Both the position numbers and the translations under genes were made by a program. DNA of 64,000 nt from Fictibacillus sp. FJAT-27399 (GTDB lineage Bacteria > Bacillota > Bacilli > Bacillales > Fictibacillaceae), in the NCBI RefSeq assembly GCF_001510655.1, contig NZ_LMVC01000004.1:209459-273458 (forward strand). Reading direction: 5' to 3'. Shown here in pieces: positions 20,582 to 29,000 of this stretch. Numbering within the stretch: position 1 is the first letter of the stretch; the number at the start of each line of letters is the position of its first letter. The notes under the pieces were generated by a model that was given only the letters and a program-made list of their open reading frames with translations, had not been told where the DNA came from and searched no databases.

Positions 20582-21433
20582 ATGAAAGATGAAGAAAAAC
20601 AATCCCAAAAAACAGTTCCGCTAAAAAGCAGGAAAGTGGGCAGGTTTATGAAAAAACGCTGGGTATATCCGGCAGTCTATCTCGCTTTTGCCGCAGTAGT
20701 ACTAGCTTCCGTCTTGTGGTATCAAAACGATGCTTCTAACTCTAAGGATACACCGAACAGTGCTTTTGACAACCATAATAAAGCCGTTCCGGTAAGTGTT
20801 TCTAAAGAAGTATTCAAGATGCCGGCAAAGGATCCAAACAGCGTAGCGATTAAAAAAGAATTCTTTGATCCTGATGCATCTGCTAAAGAACAAGAAGCTG
20901 CTCTCGTATTTTATAATAATATCTACTACCAAAATAAAGGAATTGACCTTGCTGCTGAGAGCGGAAAAACATTTGATGTCACTGCTGCCATGAGTGGTAA
21001 TGTTACAAAATCAGTAAAAGATCCAGAGCTTGGCTACGTTGTTGAAGTTGAGCATACGAACGGCCTTGTTACACACTACTCTTCTTTAGCCTCTGTAAAA
21101 GTGAAAGAAGGCGACAGAGTAAACCAAGGTGAAGTTGTCGGTACAGCCGGCCAAAACCTGTATGACAAGGACGCAAAAATTCATGCTCACTTTGAAATCC
21201 GCAAAGATGGAATCGCTGTAGATCCTGTATCTGCATGGAACCAATCGGCTTCCCAAATTGAGAAGCTAGTGGATAAGGAAGAACAAGCGAGCAATAAGGA
21301 AGAGAAAGCTTCAGTTGAAAAAAGCAAATCTGACAGTGTTCAGGACAGCAGTACTGCTCCTAAAAAAAACAAAGAAAAAGAATCTTCTTCAACTAGCGAA
21401 AACTCTAAACAGTCATCTGCAAACGATAACTGA
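20582..21433 (+). CDS. spoIIQ: Stage II sporulation protein Q
   Basis: A forespore membrane protein whose periplasmic LytM domain binds mother-cell SpoIIIAH, forming the engulfment zipper and feeding channel. The start at 20582 (MKDEEKQ) follows GAGGTGAT with six-base spacing and gives 283 residues. One helix (about residues 26-46) is followed by the M23-like domain. The first metal-binding His is absent (NKGIDLAA where active enzymes have HKGIDxA), while HAHFE is kept: the degenerate active site is a known SpoIIQ trait. A Ser/Lys-rich tail ends the protein. Confidence 0.95.
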   Translation: MKDEEKQSQKTVPLKSRKVGRFMKKRWVYPAVYLAFAAVVLASVLWYQNDASNSKDTPNSAFDNHNKAVPVSVSKEVFKMPAKDPNSVAIKKEFFDPDASAKEQEAALVFYNNIYYQNKGIDLAAESGKTFDVTAAMSGNVTKSVKDPELGYVVEVEHTNGLVTHYSSLASVKVKEGDRVNQGEVVGTAGQNLYDKDAKIHAHFEIRKDGIAVDPVSAWNQSASQIEKLVDKEEQASNKEEKASVEKSKSDSVQDSSTAPKKNKEKESSSTSENSKQSSANDN

Positions 21434-21443
21434 ACAAATTGAG

Positions 21444-21477
21444 AAAGCAGCCCGCGATGTGCGGGCTGCTTTTTTTG
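21444..21477 (+). terminator. spoIIQ terminator
   Basis: AAGCAGCCCGC and GCGGGCTGCTT form the stem around GATGT, with seven T after. Confidence 0.9.
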
Positions 21478-21507
21478 GGGGAAAGTAGTGTTTCCTGTGG
21501 GCTACTT

Positions 21508-21639
21508 ATGAAAATGATGTGCTTTGCAAGTAAAGTCCTCAATTTCGCAAGTAAACAGGACATTTTCGCAAGTAAACGAGGCATAATCGCAAGTAAACAG
21601 AGCATTTTCGCAAGTAAACCTTGCCAAACTGCAAGTAAT
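21508..21639 (+). repeat. 21-bp phased GCAAGTAA array 1
   Basis: GCAAGTAA occurs at 21526, 21547, 21568, 21589, 21610 and 21631: six times at exactly 21-bp spacing, with variable 12-13 bp between. The array is preceded by an 18-bp leader ATGAAAATGATGTGCTTT at 21508. The array at 31924 has the same leader, offset and copy number. The frame through it is open (each unit reads ASK or ASN) but the ATG has no ribosome site, so I treat it as DNA-level repeat. Confidence 0.85.
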
Positions 21640-21682
21640 GCACAGCATGATCACAAAACACGTGCTCCTTTAGGAGAGTTTT

Positions 21683-21841
21683 AGCGCTTGTCGGGCCTAA
21701 CCAGGTCCTTCAGCTTTTCTCGATCCAGCTTCAGGACCCAGGCCCTCGAGTCCCTTCACTCTCCCACCTCAACACAAAGAGCGTGTTGCTGTGTGAGAGT
21801 TCCAGCGCTTGTCGGGCCTAACCAGGTCCTTCAGCTTTTCT
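21683..21841 (+). repeat. 38-bp direct duplication
   Basis: A 38-bp segment beginning AGCGCTTGTCGGGCCTAACC and ending CAGCTTTTCT occurs at 21683-21720 and at 21804-21841 without a mismatch. GAGAGTT precedes both copies two bases upstream. The 83 bp between contain AGGACC and GGCCCTCGAG-type sequence and no gene. From 21842 to spoIIID I see no clear element. Confidence 0.85.
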
Positions 21842-22074
21842 TTTTTCCCTTGTCCTTCTTGAGATTTTGGCATATAAGTACGTTCGTCTTAATAAGATGT
21901 TACAAAACCTACAATTCTTTTGAGGGTGAGCGGTGAGAAGACGTAGTATGGCTGCGGTGAAAAGGGGACGGGACACTCTGACTTCATGGAGACGACACAC
22001 AAGGACAGGTCGCGTAGCTTGAACATAGAAGTCTCTATCGCATCTCTCACATCCAATTTGGGGAGGCGAGTGGT

Positions 22075-22341
22075 GTGCACGATTACATCAAAGAACGAAC
22101 CATCAAGATAGGAAGGTATATCGTGGAGACAAGAAAAACAGTGCGTATGATCGCAAAAGAATTTGGTGTCTCGAAAAGCACCGTTCATAAAGATCTAACG
22201 GAACGATTACCTGAAATCAACCCGGATTTGGCGAACAACGTGAAAGAAATTTTAGAGTACCATAAGTCTATCAGACATCTACGGGGTGGTGAAGCGACAC
22301 GGGTAAAGTACAAAAAGGGTGCAGAGGAAGTCGTACAATAA
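22075..22341 (+). CDS. spoIIID: Sporulation transcriptional regulator SpoIIID
   Basis: A small mother-cell DNA-binding protein that switches sigma-E genes on or off and helps start sigK expression. The 88 residues carry a helix-turn-helix (TVRMIAKEFGVSKSTVHKDLTERLP, residues 22-46) and a basic C-terminal helix (RHLRGGEATRVKYKK) that also contacts DNA. The sequence is almost identical to the B. subtilis protein I recall. The start is GTG behind GGGGAGGCGAG. A hairpin (GGCGTGCAT with ATGCATGCC) lies just downstream. Confidence 0.97.
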   Translation: MHDYIKERTIKIGRYIVETRKTVRMIAKEFGVSKSTVHKDLTERLPEINPDLANNVKEILEYHKSIRHLRGGEATRVKYKKGAEEVVQ

Positions 22342-22527
22342 GATACACCACTTCACACGGCGTGCATAAAATGCATGCCGCTGTTGTGCGTTCAGGAAAA
22401 TATACAAAAAAGTTAACATATTTTTTCCCGGTTCAACAAAACTTATGATAGAATGTTTTATTGGATAGAAATTCGAAAATTGACGATTTTTGTAAAGCGT
22501 TGCGGAACATACAGGGAGGATATATGA

Positions 22528-23529
22528 ATGTTTTCAAGGGATGTTGGTATTGACCTCGGTACGGCCAATGTACTGATTTACGTTAAAGGAAAAGGAATTG
22601 TATTGGATGAGCCATCTGTTGTGGCGATTGACACAAACACGGGGAAAGCGCTTGCTGTAGGTGAAGAAGCCCGCAGGATGGTGGGACGTACTCCAGGCAA
22701 TATCGTGGCGATCCGTCCGTTAAAAGATGGAGTAATCGCTGATTTTGAAGTAACAGAGCAGATGTTAAGACATTTTATTAATAAAATAAATGTAAAGGGT
22801 ATGTTTACCAAACCGAGAATTCTGATCTGCACCCCTGCAAACATTACCTCTGTTGAACAAAAAGCGATTCGGGAAGCCGCTGAAAAATGCGGAGGAAAAG
22901 CGATTTATCTGGAAGAAGAACCGAAAGTGGCAGCTGTTGGAGCAGGTATGGATATCTTCCAGCCGAGCGGCAACATGGTAGTAGATATCGGCGGCGGAAC
23001 AACAGACGTTGCGGTATTATCCATGGGCGATATTGTTACGGCTTCTTCCATTAAGATGGGTGGGGACAAGCTTGACAGTGAAATCCTAAACTACATCAAG
23101 AAAGAATATAAGCTGTTGATCGGAGAACGAACATCAGAAAACATTAAATTGAACGTGGCCACCGTCTTCCCTGGTGCCCGAAATGAGGAGATGGATATTC
23201 GCGGGCGTGACATGGTAACAGGCCTTCCGCGATCGGTTACCATCCATTCAGAAGAAATCACACAAGCTTTGCTTGAGCCGGTCATGATGATGGTCCATGC
23301 AGCAAGAAGCGTTCTGGAAAAAACGCCTCCTGAGCTGTCTGCGGATATCATTGACCGCGGAATTATCTTAACGGGCGGAGGGGCATTGCTCCATGGTATT
23401 GACCAGCTGTTCGCCGAGGAGCTTAAGGTTCCTATTTTTATAGCGGAGGAACCGATGAAGGCTGTAGCAAACGGTACCGGCCTAATGCTTGAACACATTG
23501 ATAAGCTTCCAAAACGGAAAATAAGATAA
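22528..23529 (+). CDS. mbl: Rod-shape-determining protein Mbl (MreB-like actin)
   Basis: A bacterial actin that forms membrane-bound filaments guiding lateral-wall synthesis. The 333 residues show the ATP-binding motifs DLGTANVLIY (phosphate 1), DIGGGTTDVAV (phosphate 2) and the adenosine motif TGGGALLHGID. It follows spoIIID as in B. subtilis, which distinguishes Mbl from MreB and MreBH. The start codon is ATG behind GGGAGGATAT. A terminator follows, separating it from flhO. Confidence 0.95.
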   Translation: MFSRDVGIDLGTANVLIYVKGKGIVLDEPSVVAIDTNTGKALAVGEEARRMVGRTPGNIVAIRPLKDGVIADFEVTEQMLRHFINKINVKGMFTKPRILICTPANITSVEQKAIREAAEKCGGKAIYLEEEPKVAAVGAGMDIFQPSGNMVVDIGGGTTDVAVLSMGDIVTASSIKMGGDKLDSEILNYIKKEYKLLIGERTSENIKLNVATVFPGARNEEMDIRGRDMVTGLPRSVTIHSEEITQALLEPVMMMVHAARSVLEKTPPELSADIIDRGIILTGGGALLHGIDQLFAEELKVPIFIAEEPMKAVANGTGLMLEHIDKLPKRKIR

Positions 23530-23540
23530 AGCGTAATTCC

Positions 23541-23578
23541 AAGACCTGCTTTTCATAAAAAAGCGGGTCTTTTTTTTG
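23541..23578 (+). terminator. mbl terminator
   Basis: AAGACCTGCTTTT pairs with AAAAGCGGGTCTT (one G-T pair), then eight T. Confidence 0.85.
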
Positions 23579-23654
23579 TTCGAGCATAAACATCCAAAAG
23601 TATTTGCCGATAATAAAGACAAGAAGAAGTGTGCGAAAAAGAGGGGGAACCACT

Positions 23655-24485
23655 GTGCTAAGAGGATTTTATACTGCAGCTGCCGGAATGATTGCTCAGC
23701 AGCGGCGCCAGGAAATGCTGAGCAACAACATTGCCAATATCAACACACCGGGCTATAAGGCAGATCAATCATCGCTTAGGACGTTTCCTTCCATGCTGTT
23801 AGAAAGAATGGACTCAAACGGGAAAACGCCTTTAACCATTCCAGGCCAAAAACAGAGCGGCCAGCTGGCGACAGGTGTCTACATGCAGGAAGCCATTCCG
23901 AACTTTGTTCAGGGAGATATGCAGGAAAGCGGTGTGAACACCGATCTTGCTCTCGTGCAGGGTTCCGTTCCAATCGATAAAAAAACGGGCAAGCCAGGGT
24001 CTTTATTCTATATGGTGGAAACCGCCGCAGGTGAAACACGCTATACACGGAACGGCAATTTCGCCGTAGATGCCAAAAACAATCTGGTTACAGCGGACGG
24101 GAACTATGTTTTGGATACAAACGGAAAAAATATCACTGTCTCTGATGAAAATTTCACAGTAAACGGAGAGGGCGTCATTCTTGATCACGGCCGTAATGCA
24201 GGCAGATTGGGAGTGGCACTGATTACGAACCCGATGGATCTGGTGAAAGAGGGCAACGGCCTATTGAAGCTTCAAGGCACTCAGAAACCGGGCTCTGCCA
24301 CAGCAAATCCGCAGGTCGCCTATCAAGTAAAACAAGGTTTTGTTGAACGTTCCAATGTAGATGCTGAACAATCCATGACAGATATGATGGAAGCTTACCG
24401 TTCATTTGAAGCCAATCAAAAAGTGCTTCAGGCTTATGACCGAAGCATGGAAAAAGCAGCGAATGAAGTAGGAAAGATCGGATAA
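23655..24485 (+). CDS. flhO: Flagellar hook-basal body rod protein FlhO
   Basis: A distal-rod/hook-type structural protein of the FlgF/FlgG family, exported through the flagellar apparatus. I use GTG at 23655 (MLRGFYTAAAGMIAQQRRQEM), nine bases after GAGGGGG, instead of a longer frame from 23604; this gives 276 residues and the canonical N terminus. SNNIANINTPGYK is the flagellar rod motif, and the C-terminal helix ends SMTDMMEAYRSFEANQKVLQAYD. It is followed closely by flhP, matching the mbl-flhO-flhP order of B. subtilis. Confidence 0.93.
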   Translation: MLRGFYTAAAGMIAQQRRQEMLSNNIANINTPGYKADQSSLRTFPSMLLERMDSNGKTPLTIPGQKQSGQLATGVYMQEAIPNFVQGDMQESGVNTDLALVQGSVPIDKKTGKPGSLFYMVETAAGETRYTRNGNFAVDAKNNLVTADGNYVLDTNGKNITVSDENFTVNGEGVILDHGRNAGRLGVALITNPMDLVKEGNGLLKLQGTQKPGSATANPQVAYQVKQGFVERSNVDAEQSMTDMMEAYRSFEANQKVLQAYDRSMEKAANEVGKIG

Positions 24486-24498
24486 GGAGGGACAGACA

Positions 24499-25320
24499 TT
24501 GAATACATCTATGATTAACGCTTCAGTGACCATGGGACAGCTGCAGCAGAAACTCGATACAACGGCCAACAATATGGCAAACAGCAATACTAATGGCTTT
24601 AAGCGAAGAAATGTTCAATTTTCTGACCTTCTTTTTCAGCAGATCAATAATAAATTTGATAGCAAGAATGAAGTCGGCCGCCTTACCCCTGTGGGAATTC
24701 GTGCAGGAAGCGGTGCGAGAGTCAGCTCTACGGCAGTCAGCCTGGAGATGGGGGCGATCAAGACGACAGAACGCCCGCTGGACATCGCCCTATTGAGCCC
24801 TGAGCTCTTTTTCCAGGTCCAGAAAAAGGACACCTATGGAAAAACTGTAACGGAATACACACGTGATGGTGCGTTTTATTTAAAGCCAGGAGGAGGGAAG
24901 GGTGACCTTGAACTCGTTACCTCTGACGGCAGTGCGGTGATGGGTGATAAAGGGCCGATTCGTATTCCTGCCGGATACAAAGAAATTTCTATTGGACAAA
25001 ACGGGAATATTTCGGTAACGTTAAGTAATGGAAGGGTCGTCAACAGCGGCAGAATGGCGCTCGTTGATGTCGTCCATCCCCAGCTGCTTAAAGCGGTGGG
25101 GCACAATTTTAGAATTCCGGCTGGTGTAAATGAAAATCAAGTGGTTCGGGCGGCAAATCCGGCTAGCGTTAATATGCAGCAGGGTGCCATTGAGATGTCC
25201 AACGTAAATACAGGAAATGAAATGACGGATATCATCAATATGCAGCGATCCTACCAGTTCAACGCACGCACCATTACGATGGCTGACCAAATGATGGGGC
25301 TTGTCAACGGAATTCGTTAA
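24499..25320 (+). CDS. flhP: Flagellar hook-basal body rod protein FlhP
   Basis: The second FlgG-family rod protein of this pair, 273 residues. TTANNMANSNTNGFKRR is the rod motif and the C-terminal NTGNEMTDIINMQRSYQFNARTI is the coiled-coil signature. The start is TTG 13 bp after flhO, behind AAGGAGGG. In the middle the sequence diverges from FlhO (FFQVQKKDTYGKTVTEYTRDG is the conserved core). The two genes probably form an operon with the next small gene. Confidence 0.92.
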   Translation: MNTSMINASVTMGQLQQKLDTTANNMANSNTNGFKRRNVQFSDLLFQQINNKFDSKNEVGRLTPVGIRAGSGARVSSTAVSLEMGAIKTTERPLDIALLSPELFFQVQKKDTYGKTVTEYTRDGAFYLKPGGGKGDLELVTSDGSAVMGDKGPIRIPAGYKEISIGQNGNISVTLSNGRVVNSGRMALVDVVHPQLLKAVGHNFRIPAGVNENQVVRAANPASVNMQQGAIEMSNVNTGNEMTDIINMQRSYQFNARTITMADQMMGLVNGIR

Positions 25321-25333
25321 CAGGTGATGAAAA

Positions 25334-25642
25334 ATGGCGAACGAGCTCAGCAGGGAAGAATACCGTAAAAATAAAATGGCAGTGATGAAGCAAGAGGAAG
25401 CGGTTAAAGAAAAGAATCCAAAATCGCGGGAAAACAAAAAGAAAGAGCAAAAGACCGGGAAGTCAAAAAGACGCCGTTTTCCGATCTGGCTCCGTCTGAT
25501 TGTAATTTTTGTTTTAATGGTGATCTGCCTTGTAGTTGGATCTGTGATTGGCTATTCAGTTGTAGGCGATGGCAAAGCAGGGGATGTGTTCAAGAAAGAG
25601 ACATGGACGCATATCTCTGATTTGGTGAACAAAGATAAGTAG
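25334..25642 (+). CDS. EpuA-like single-pass membrane protein
   Basis: A 102-residue protein: a highly charged Lys/Glu-rich N-terminal half (about residues 1-45), a basic RRRFPIWLRL stop, one membrane helix (about 50-73) and a short extracytoplasmic tail (GKAGDVFKKETWTHISDLV). This matches the EpuA family that databases often mislabel as an RNA polymerase beta subunit; nothing here resembles polymerase. Its role is unknown. It follows flhP by 13 bp and precedes a weak terminator, so it ends the flhO-flhP transcript. Confidence 0.85.
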   Translation: MANELSREEYRKNKMAVMKQEEAVKEKNPKSRENKKKEQKTGKSKRRRFPIWLRLIVIFVLMVICLVVGSVIGYSVVGDGKAGDVFKKETWTHISDLVNKDK

Positions 25643-25670
25643 TATAGCGAATAGAATGATGTGAAGAGAC

Positions 25671-25696
25671 AAGGGAGCTGCGGCTCTCTTTTTATT
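25671..25696 (+). terminator. Terminator after the EpuA-like gene
   Basis: AGGGAGC and GCTCTCT pair (one G-T) around TGCG, followed by a T-rich stretch. Confidence 0.6.
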
Positions 25697-25737
25697 TTGA
25701 CTGGGGGAGCGGTAACCGTTCTCTTCCTCTCGGCCTA

Positions 25738-25767
25738 TTGGATTAACCTTTTTCTATCATGTATAAT
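25738..25767 (+). promoter_or_regulatory. Sigma-A promoter of fabZ
   Basis: TTGGAT (25738-25743), an 18-bp spacer and a perfect TATAAT (25762-25767), 60 bp before the fabZ ATG. Confidence 0.6.
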
Positions 25768-25826
25768 GTGCAGAGATACATAGAAACAATAGAACCGTAA
25801 ACCAGAAAGAAAAGGAGTATCTCGGT

Positions 25827-26255
25827 ATGAAACTAAACATTGAACAGATCAAAGAAATCATCCCCCACCGTTATCCATTTTTGCTTCTTGATACAATTGA
25901 AGAGCTCGAGCCGGGAAAACGTGCGGTCGGAAAGAAAAATATTACGGCCAACGAGGAAGTATTTAATGGGCATTTTCCTGATTATAATATTTTCCCAGGC
26001 GTATTAACCTTAGAAGCTTGTGCCCAAACCGGAGCGGTGGCGCTCTTGTCTTTGGATGAATACAAAGGAAAGATCGCCATGTTTGCCGGTGCAGACAAAG
26101 TAAGATGGAAGCGCCAGGTAAGACCGGGAGACACATTGTTGATGGAAGTGGAGCTGCTTCAAATTCGCCGAGGAATCGGAAAAGGGAAAGTAACGGCAAC
26201 AGTGGACAGCGAGCTCGCAATGGACGCTGAAATCACATTTGCTGTTGGAAGATAG
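25827..26255 (+). CDS. fabZ: 3-hydroxyacyl-[acyl-carrier-protein] dehydratase FabZ
   Basis: It removes water from 3-hydroxyacyl-ACP in fatty-acid elongation. The 142-residue hot-dog-fold protein shows [11 protein letters not shown] near the start and the catalytic pair: His in NGHFPDY and Glu in [14 protein letters not shown]. The ATG follows AAAAGGAG. The position after flhP matches B. subtilis ywpB. A GGTGCC palindrome with T-rich sequence follows and probably terminates it. Confidence 0.96.
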   Translation: MKLNIEQIKEIIPHRYPFLLLDTIEELEPGKRAVGKKNITANEEVFNGHFPDYNIFPGVLTLEACAQTGAVALLSLDEYKGKIAMFAGADKVRWKRQVRPGDTLLMEVELLQIRRGIGKGKVTATVDSELAMDAEITFAVGR

Positions 26256-26269
26256 TTTCTGTAATTGAT

Positions 26270-26319
26270 GGTGCCAGGCACCGCTTTTTGACATATGTCA
26301 AAAGCCGGTGCCTGGCACC
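26270..26319. repeat. GGTGCC tripartite palindrome, copy 2
   Basis: Same architecture as copy 1, with the central palindrome TTTTGACATATGTCAAAA. It is followed by ATTTTCTTTTTTT and lies 15 bp after fabZ. Confidence 0.9.
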
Positions 26320-26472
26320 ATTTTCTTTTTTTAAGGCACTGTAAAGGCTATGTAAGGTATTGGTAAATCGCGACTAAATGGGATGTTTTCCTGCTATAGT
26401 GTGGATAGAGCCGCTGGTACATGGTGAAGCGGAGCGGTTCTAATCTGAACTAATCGAAGGGAGAACGATGGG

Positions 26473-26682
26473 ATGAATAAAAGTTTCTTAATGAAAATTG
26501 GGGCTTCTCTTATGGCGATTATGTTAATGACAGCTTGCAACAACAGCGACACCGAGAAAAAGGAAAGCGGCACAGGCACAGAACAAAAAGTAGATGATGA
26601 AAAACAAGCAGATCAAACCAGTACAGATGAAAGCAAGCAGGATCAAGAAACGAGCACTGATACTGAATCGTCTGATCAATAA
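26473..26682 (+). CDS. Small acidic lipoprotein
   Basis: A 69-residue protein with a lipoprotein signal: MNKSFLMKIGASLMAIMLMT followed by AC, giving the lipobox LMTAC with Cys at residue 22. The mature part is Asp/Glu/Lys/Gln/Ser/Thr-rich low-complexity sequence and should be disordered at the membrane surface. No family is recognised. An extended -10 box (TGCTATAGT, ending 26400) lies upstream and a strong terminator downstream, so it is a single-gene transcript. Confidence 0.75.
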   Translation: MNKSFLMKIGASLMAIMLMTACNNSDTEKKESGTGTEQKVDDEKQADQTSTDESKQDQETSTDTESSDQ

Positions 26683-26689
26683 ATGATAA

Positions 26690-26729
26690 AAGAAGCACAT
26701 CCGCGCGCGAGCGCAGGTGTGCTTCTTTC
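26690..26729 (+). terminator. Lipoprotein gene terminator
   Basis: GAAGCACATCCGCGC pairs with GCGCAGGTGTGCTTC, then TTTC. A half copy of the GGTGCC arm (GGTGCGAGGCACC, 26736-26748) follows. Confidence 0.75.
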
Positions 26730-26751
26730 ATGAAAGGTGCGAGGCACCATT

Positions 26752-28572
26752 TTATACAAGTTTGATGTGGTAATCTTTCAGCCAAGTGTTGACGTGAATG
26801 AGATATTCCATCAGCTTTGTGGCTTGTCCCTCACTCATTCCTGTTCTACCTTCAGCGACCGTTCTGATTTTATTCGTATCGATCAATGGACGAAGCGGTG
26901 CATTGCTGTCTTCCACAATGTCCATGAGCCATTTTTTGATGGCTCCAAAATAGACCGGATCCTGTGCGGTCGGGTAGGCACTTTTGCGGCGGTTTCTGAC
27001 ATCGTCAGGAAGGTAGCCTTTTAATGCGCGGCGAAGAATTCCTTTTTCGATGTTGTCGACGCTTTTCATTTCCCACGGAACATTCCAGAGATATTCGACC
27101 AAGCGATAGTCACAGAATGGAACACGGACTTCGAAGCCGACGGCCATACTCATGCGGTCTTTACGGTCGAGCATGAACGGCAGGAAGCGCGTGATGAACT
27201 GATACGACATTTGACGCTGTTTGGCTCCAAGCTCGCTCTCGCCGGCCAATTCAGGAACTTCTGCCAATGCTTCCTGATAGCGGCGATCCGCGTACTCATC
27301 AGGCCGTATAGAGGCGCTGGCTTCCCCTGACAGGATATTGCCAAAGTTACCGCGGCTCTGGCGCCATGGGAACGTGCTGCCATTCAGGAACTCATCCTGA
27401 TGGAACCAAGGATATCCGCTGAATACCTCATCCGCAGATTCTCCTGAAAGAGCGACGGTGGCGTCCTTTTTCATCTCTCTGAACAGAAGATAGAGGGAGG
27501 TCTCCATCTCTCCAAGCCCTGGAAGATCTCTTGCATACAGCGGCTTCAGGAAGTTGTCCAACAGATCATTAGCCCCAAGGACAGTAGAGTGATGCTGAGT
27601 TCCAACGTGTTCAGACACGCGTTTTACCCAAGGTTCATCAAGCCCCAAGTGGAGCAAGTCCGTCTGGAAATGTTCTGCACTGTTGGCAAAATCAATGGAA
27701 TACGTATGAAGAATCTTTCCTGCTTCTTTAAAATCCTTTCCTGCAAGTGCCGTCAATCCGCTGGAATCGAGTCCGCCGGATAGCATGGATACGAGCGGCA
27801 AGTCGGAAATGAGCTGGCGTTTTACCGTATCTTCGAGCAGAGATCGAATCTTTTCTGCAGTCGTTTGAACGTCATCGGTATGCTCTTTGCTTTGCACCTT
27901 CCAATATTGTCTGACGCGCGTCTGGCTGCTCGTAAACGTAATGCTGTGTCCGGCGCGTACTTCTTTTACATCCTTAAAAACACCAACACCCGGAGTGCGC
28001 ATCGGGCCGAGAGAAAATACTTCTGCAAGGCCCTCTTTGTCCACCTCAGGCTCAATAGCCGGGTGGGCGAGCAGCACCTTCAGCTCAGAGCCGAAAATAA
28101 TGGAGCTGCCGCGCTGTGCATAAAAAAGAGGCTTGACCCCAAGATGGTCACGTCCCATGAACAGTTTCTGCCTCTTTTCATCCCAGATGGCAAAAGCAAA
28201 GATACCATTTAAATGATCGACACATTCTTCTTCCCATTCCATGTAAGAATGAAGAAGAACTTCTGTATCTGAATGGGTACGGAAAGTATGGCCCCGTTCC
28301 TCCAGTTCCTTTTTTAATTCAATAAAATTATAAATCTCACCATTATAGGTCAGAGCAAGTGTCTGCTCTCCCTGTTCATGAAGCATGGGCTGAAGCCCGC
28401 CTTCAGGATCGATAACAATCAGGCGCCGGTGACCGAAGGCTGCTCGAGGCGAAAACCAAATGCCGTCTGCATCCGGTCCCCGATGCTCGATCGCTCCTGT
28501 CATGTCCCGCAGAATTGATTGTTGTTGAGAGAGGTCTTCTGACCAGTTAACCCAGCCTGCAATACCACACAT
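26752..28572 (-). CDS. asnB: Asparagine synthase (glutamine-hydrolysing), AsnO-like
   Basis: It makes asparagine from aspartate, glutamine and ATP. The 606-residue protein begins MCGIAGWV, where Cys2 is the glutaminase nucleophile; HRGPD, RLIVID and NGEIYN complete the class II amidotransferase domain (1-200). The synthetase domain has the pyrophosphate loop SGGLDSS, the SGESADEVFSGYPW segment and LLDRKDRMSM-like LDRKDRMSMA. Length and sequence fit the AsnO branch that B. subtilis uses in sporulation better than its AsnB. The ATG follows AAGGAGATG. It is a single gene on the minus strand. Confidence 0.94.
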   Translation of the reverse strand: MCGIAGWVNWSEDLSQQQSILRDMTGAIEHRGPDADGIWFSPRAAFGHRRLIVIDPEGGLQPMLHEQGEQTLALTYNGEIYNFIELKKELEERGHTFRTHSDTEVLLHSYMEWEEECVDHLNGIFAFAIWDEKRQKLFMGRDHLGVKPLFYAQRGSSIIFGSELKVLLAHPAIEPEVDKEGLAEVFSLGPMRTPGVGVFKDVKEVRAGHSITFTSSQTRVRQYWKVQSKEHTDDVQTTAEKIRSLLEDTVKRQLISDLPLVSMLSGGLDSSGLTALAGKDFKEAGKILHTYSIDFANSAEHFQTDLLHLGLDEPWVKRVSEHVGTQHHSTVLGANDLLDNFLKPLYARDLPGLGEMETSLYLLFREMKKDATVALSGESADEVFSGYPWFHQDEFLNGSTFPWRQSRGNFGNILSGEASASIRPDEYADRRYQEALAEVPELAGESELGAKQRQMSYQFITRFLPFMLDRKDRMSMAVGFEVRVPFCDYRLVEYLWNVPWEMKSVDNIEKGILRRALKGYLPDDVRNRRKSAYPTAQDPVYFGAIKKWLMDIVEDSNAPLRPLIDTNKIRTVAEGRTGMSEGQATKLMEYLIHVNTWLKDYHIKLV

Positions 28573-28726
28573 ACTAACATCTCCTTACGCTAATTAATGA
28601 TGCGTGAACTATCGTAACATAGTATAACGTTAACGTAAACGTAAACTAAGGACCATTTATAAACCTAAACATTCGGGTTTGCCATACTCTGGCTATGCTG
28701 CACAATAGTCCGTTATGAGGATTCTT

Positions 28727-28967
28727 AAAAAAAGGCTGTTTGTAACCATTGTTGCTCTTAGGAGTGGTTGATTTCCGTTTCAGGATGCTCGCTTTCCTCG
28801 GGACGGGCGGTGAGCCTTACCGGCGCAAGCGCCTACCTCCTCGGCGCATGGCGCCTGTGGGTCTCCACCTGTCCCGCATCTCCCGCAGGAGTCTCGCACC
28901 TGGCACTCCAATCAACATGTAATGAAGGCTCTTTTCCCAAAGCCTTTTAGAACGGCCTTTAAAAAAG
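28727..28967 (+). repeat. GCTCGC-core interspersed element, copy C
   Basis: The core reads GTTGATTTCCGTTTCAGG, GCTCGCTTTCC and CCCGCAGGAGTCTCGCACCT to CTCCAATCAAC. The left flank TTGTTGCTCTTAGG matches copy A, while the AAAAAGGCTGTTT / AACGGCCTTTAAAAA ends are degenerate inverted repeats. The open frame at 28768-28950 is an artefact. The rest of 28573-28727 holds the asnB upstream region with four near-tandem GTTTAC/GTTAAC hexamers. Confidence 0.75.
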
Positions 28968-28973
28968 AACAAT

Positions 28974-29000
28974 AAAAAAACCGCTTCACGTAAGCGGTCA
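28974..29000 (-). terminator. Terminator of the decayed small gene
   Basis: On the minus strand ACCGCTTACGTGAAGCGGT is a hairpin followed by TTTTTTT; it overlaps the stop codon. Confidence 0.75.

Noticed and set aside
20582-21433. Active M23 endopeptidase
   Set aside because: The first metal-binding His is missing, which is expected for SpoIIQ; the context and length identify it as the engulfment protein.
21508-21639. CRISPR array
   Set aside because: The conserved part is only 8-9 bp and the variable part 12-13 bp; true CRISPR repeats and spacers are each above 20 bp, and no cas gene is present.
25334-25642. RNA polymerase beta subunit (common database label for this family)
   Set aside because: One membrane helix and a charged tail, 102 residues, no polymerase motif.
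28768-28950. Protein-coding gene inside repeat copy C
   Set aside because: Same element core; the frame is a product of GC-rich repeat sequence.
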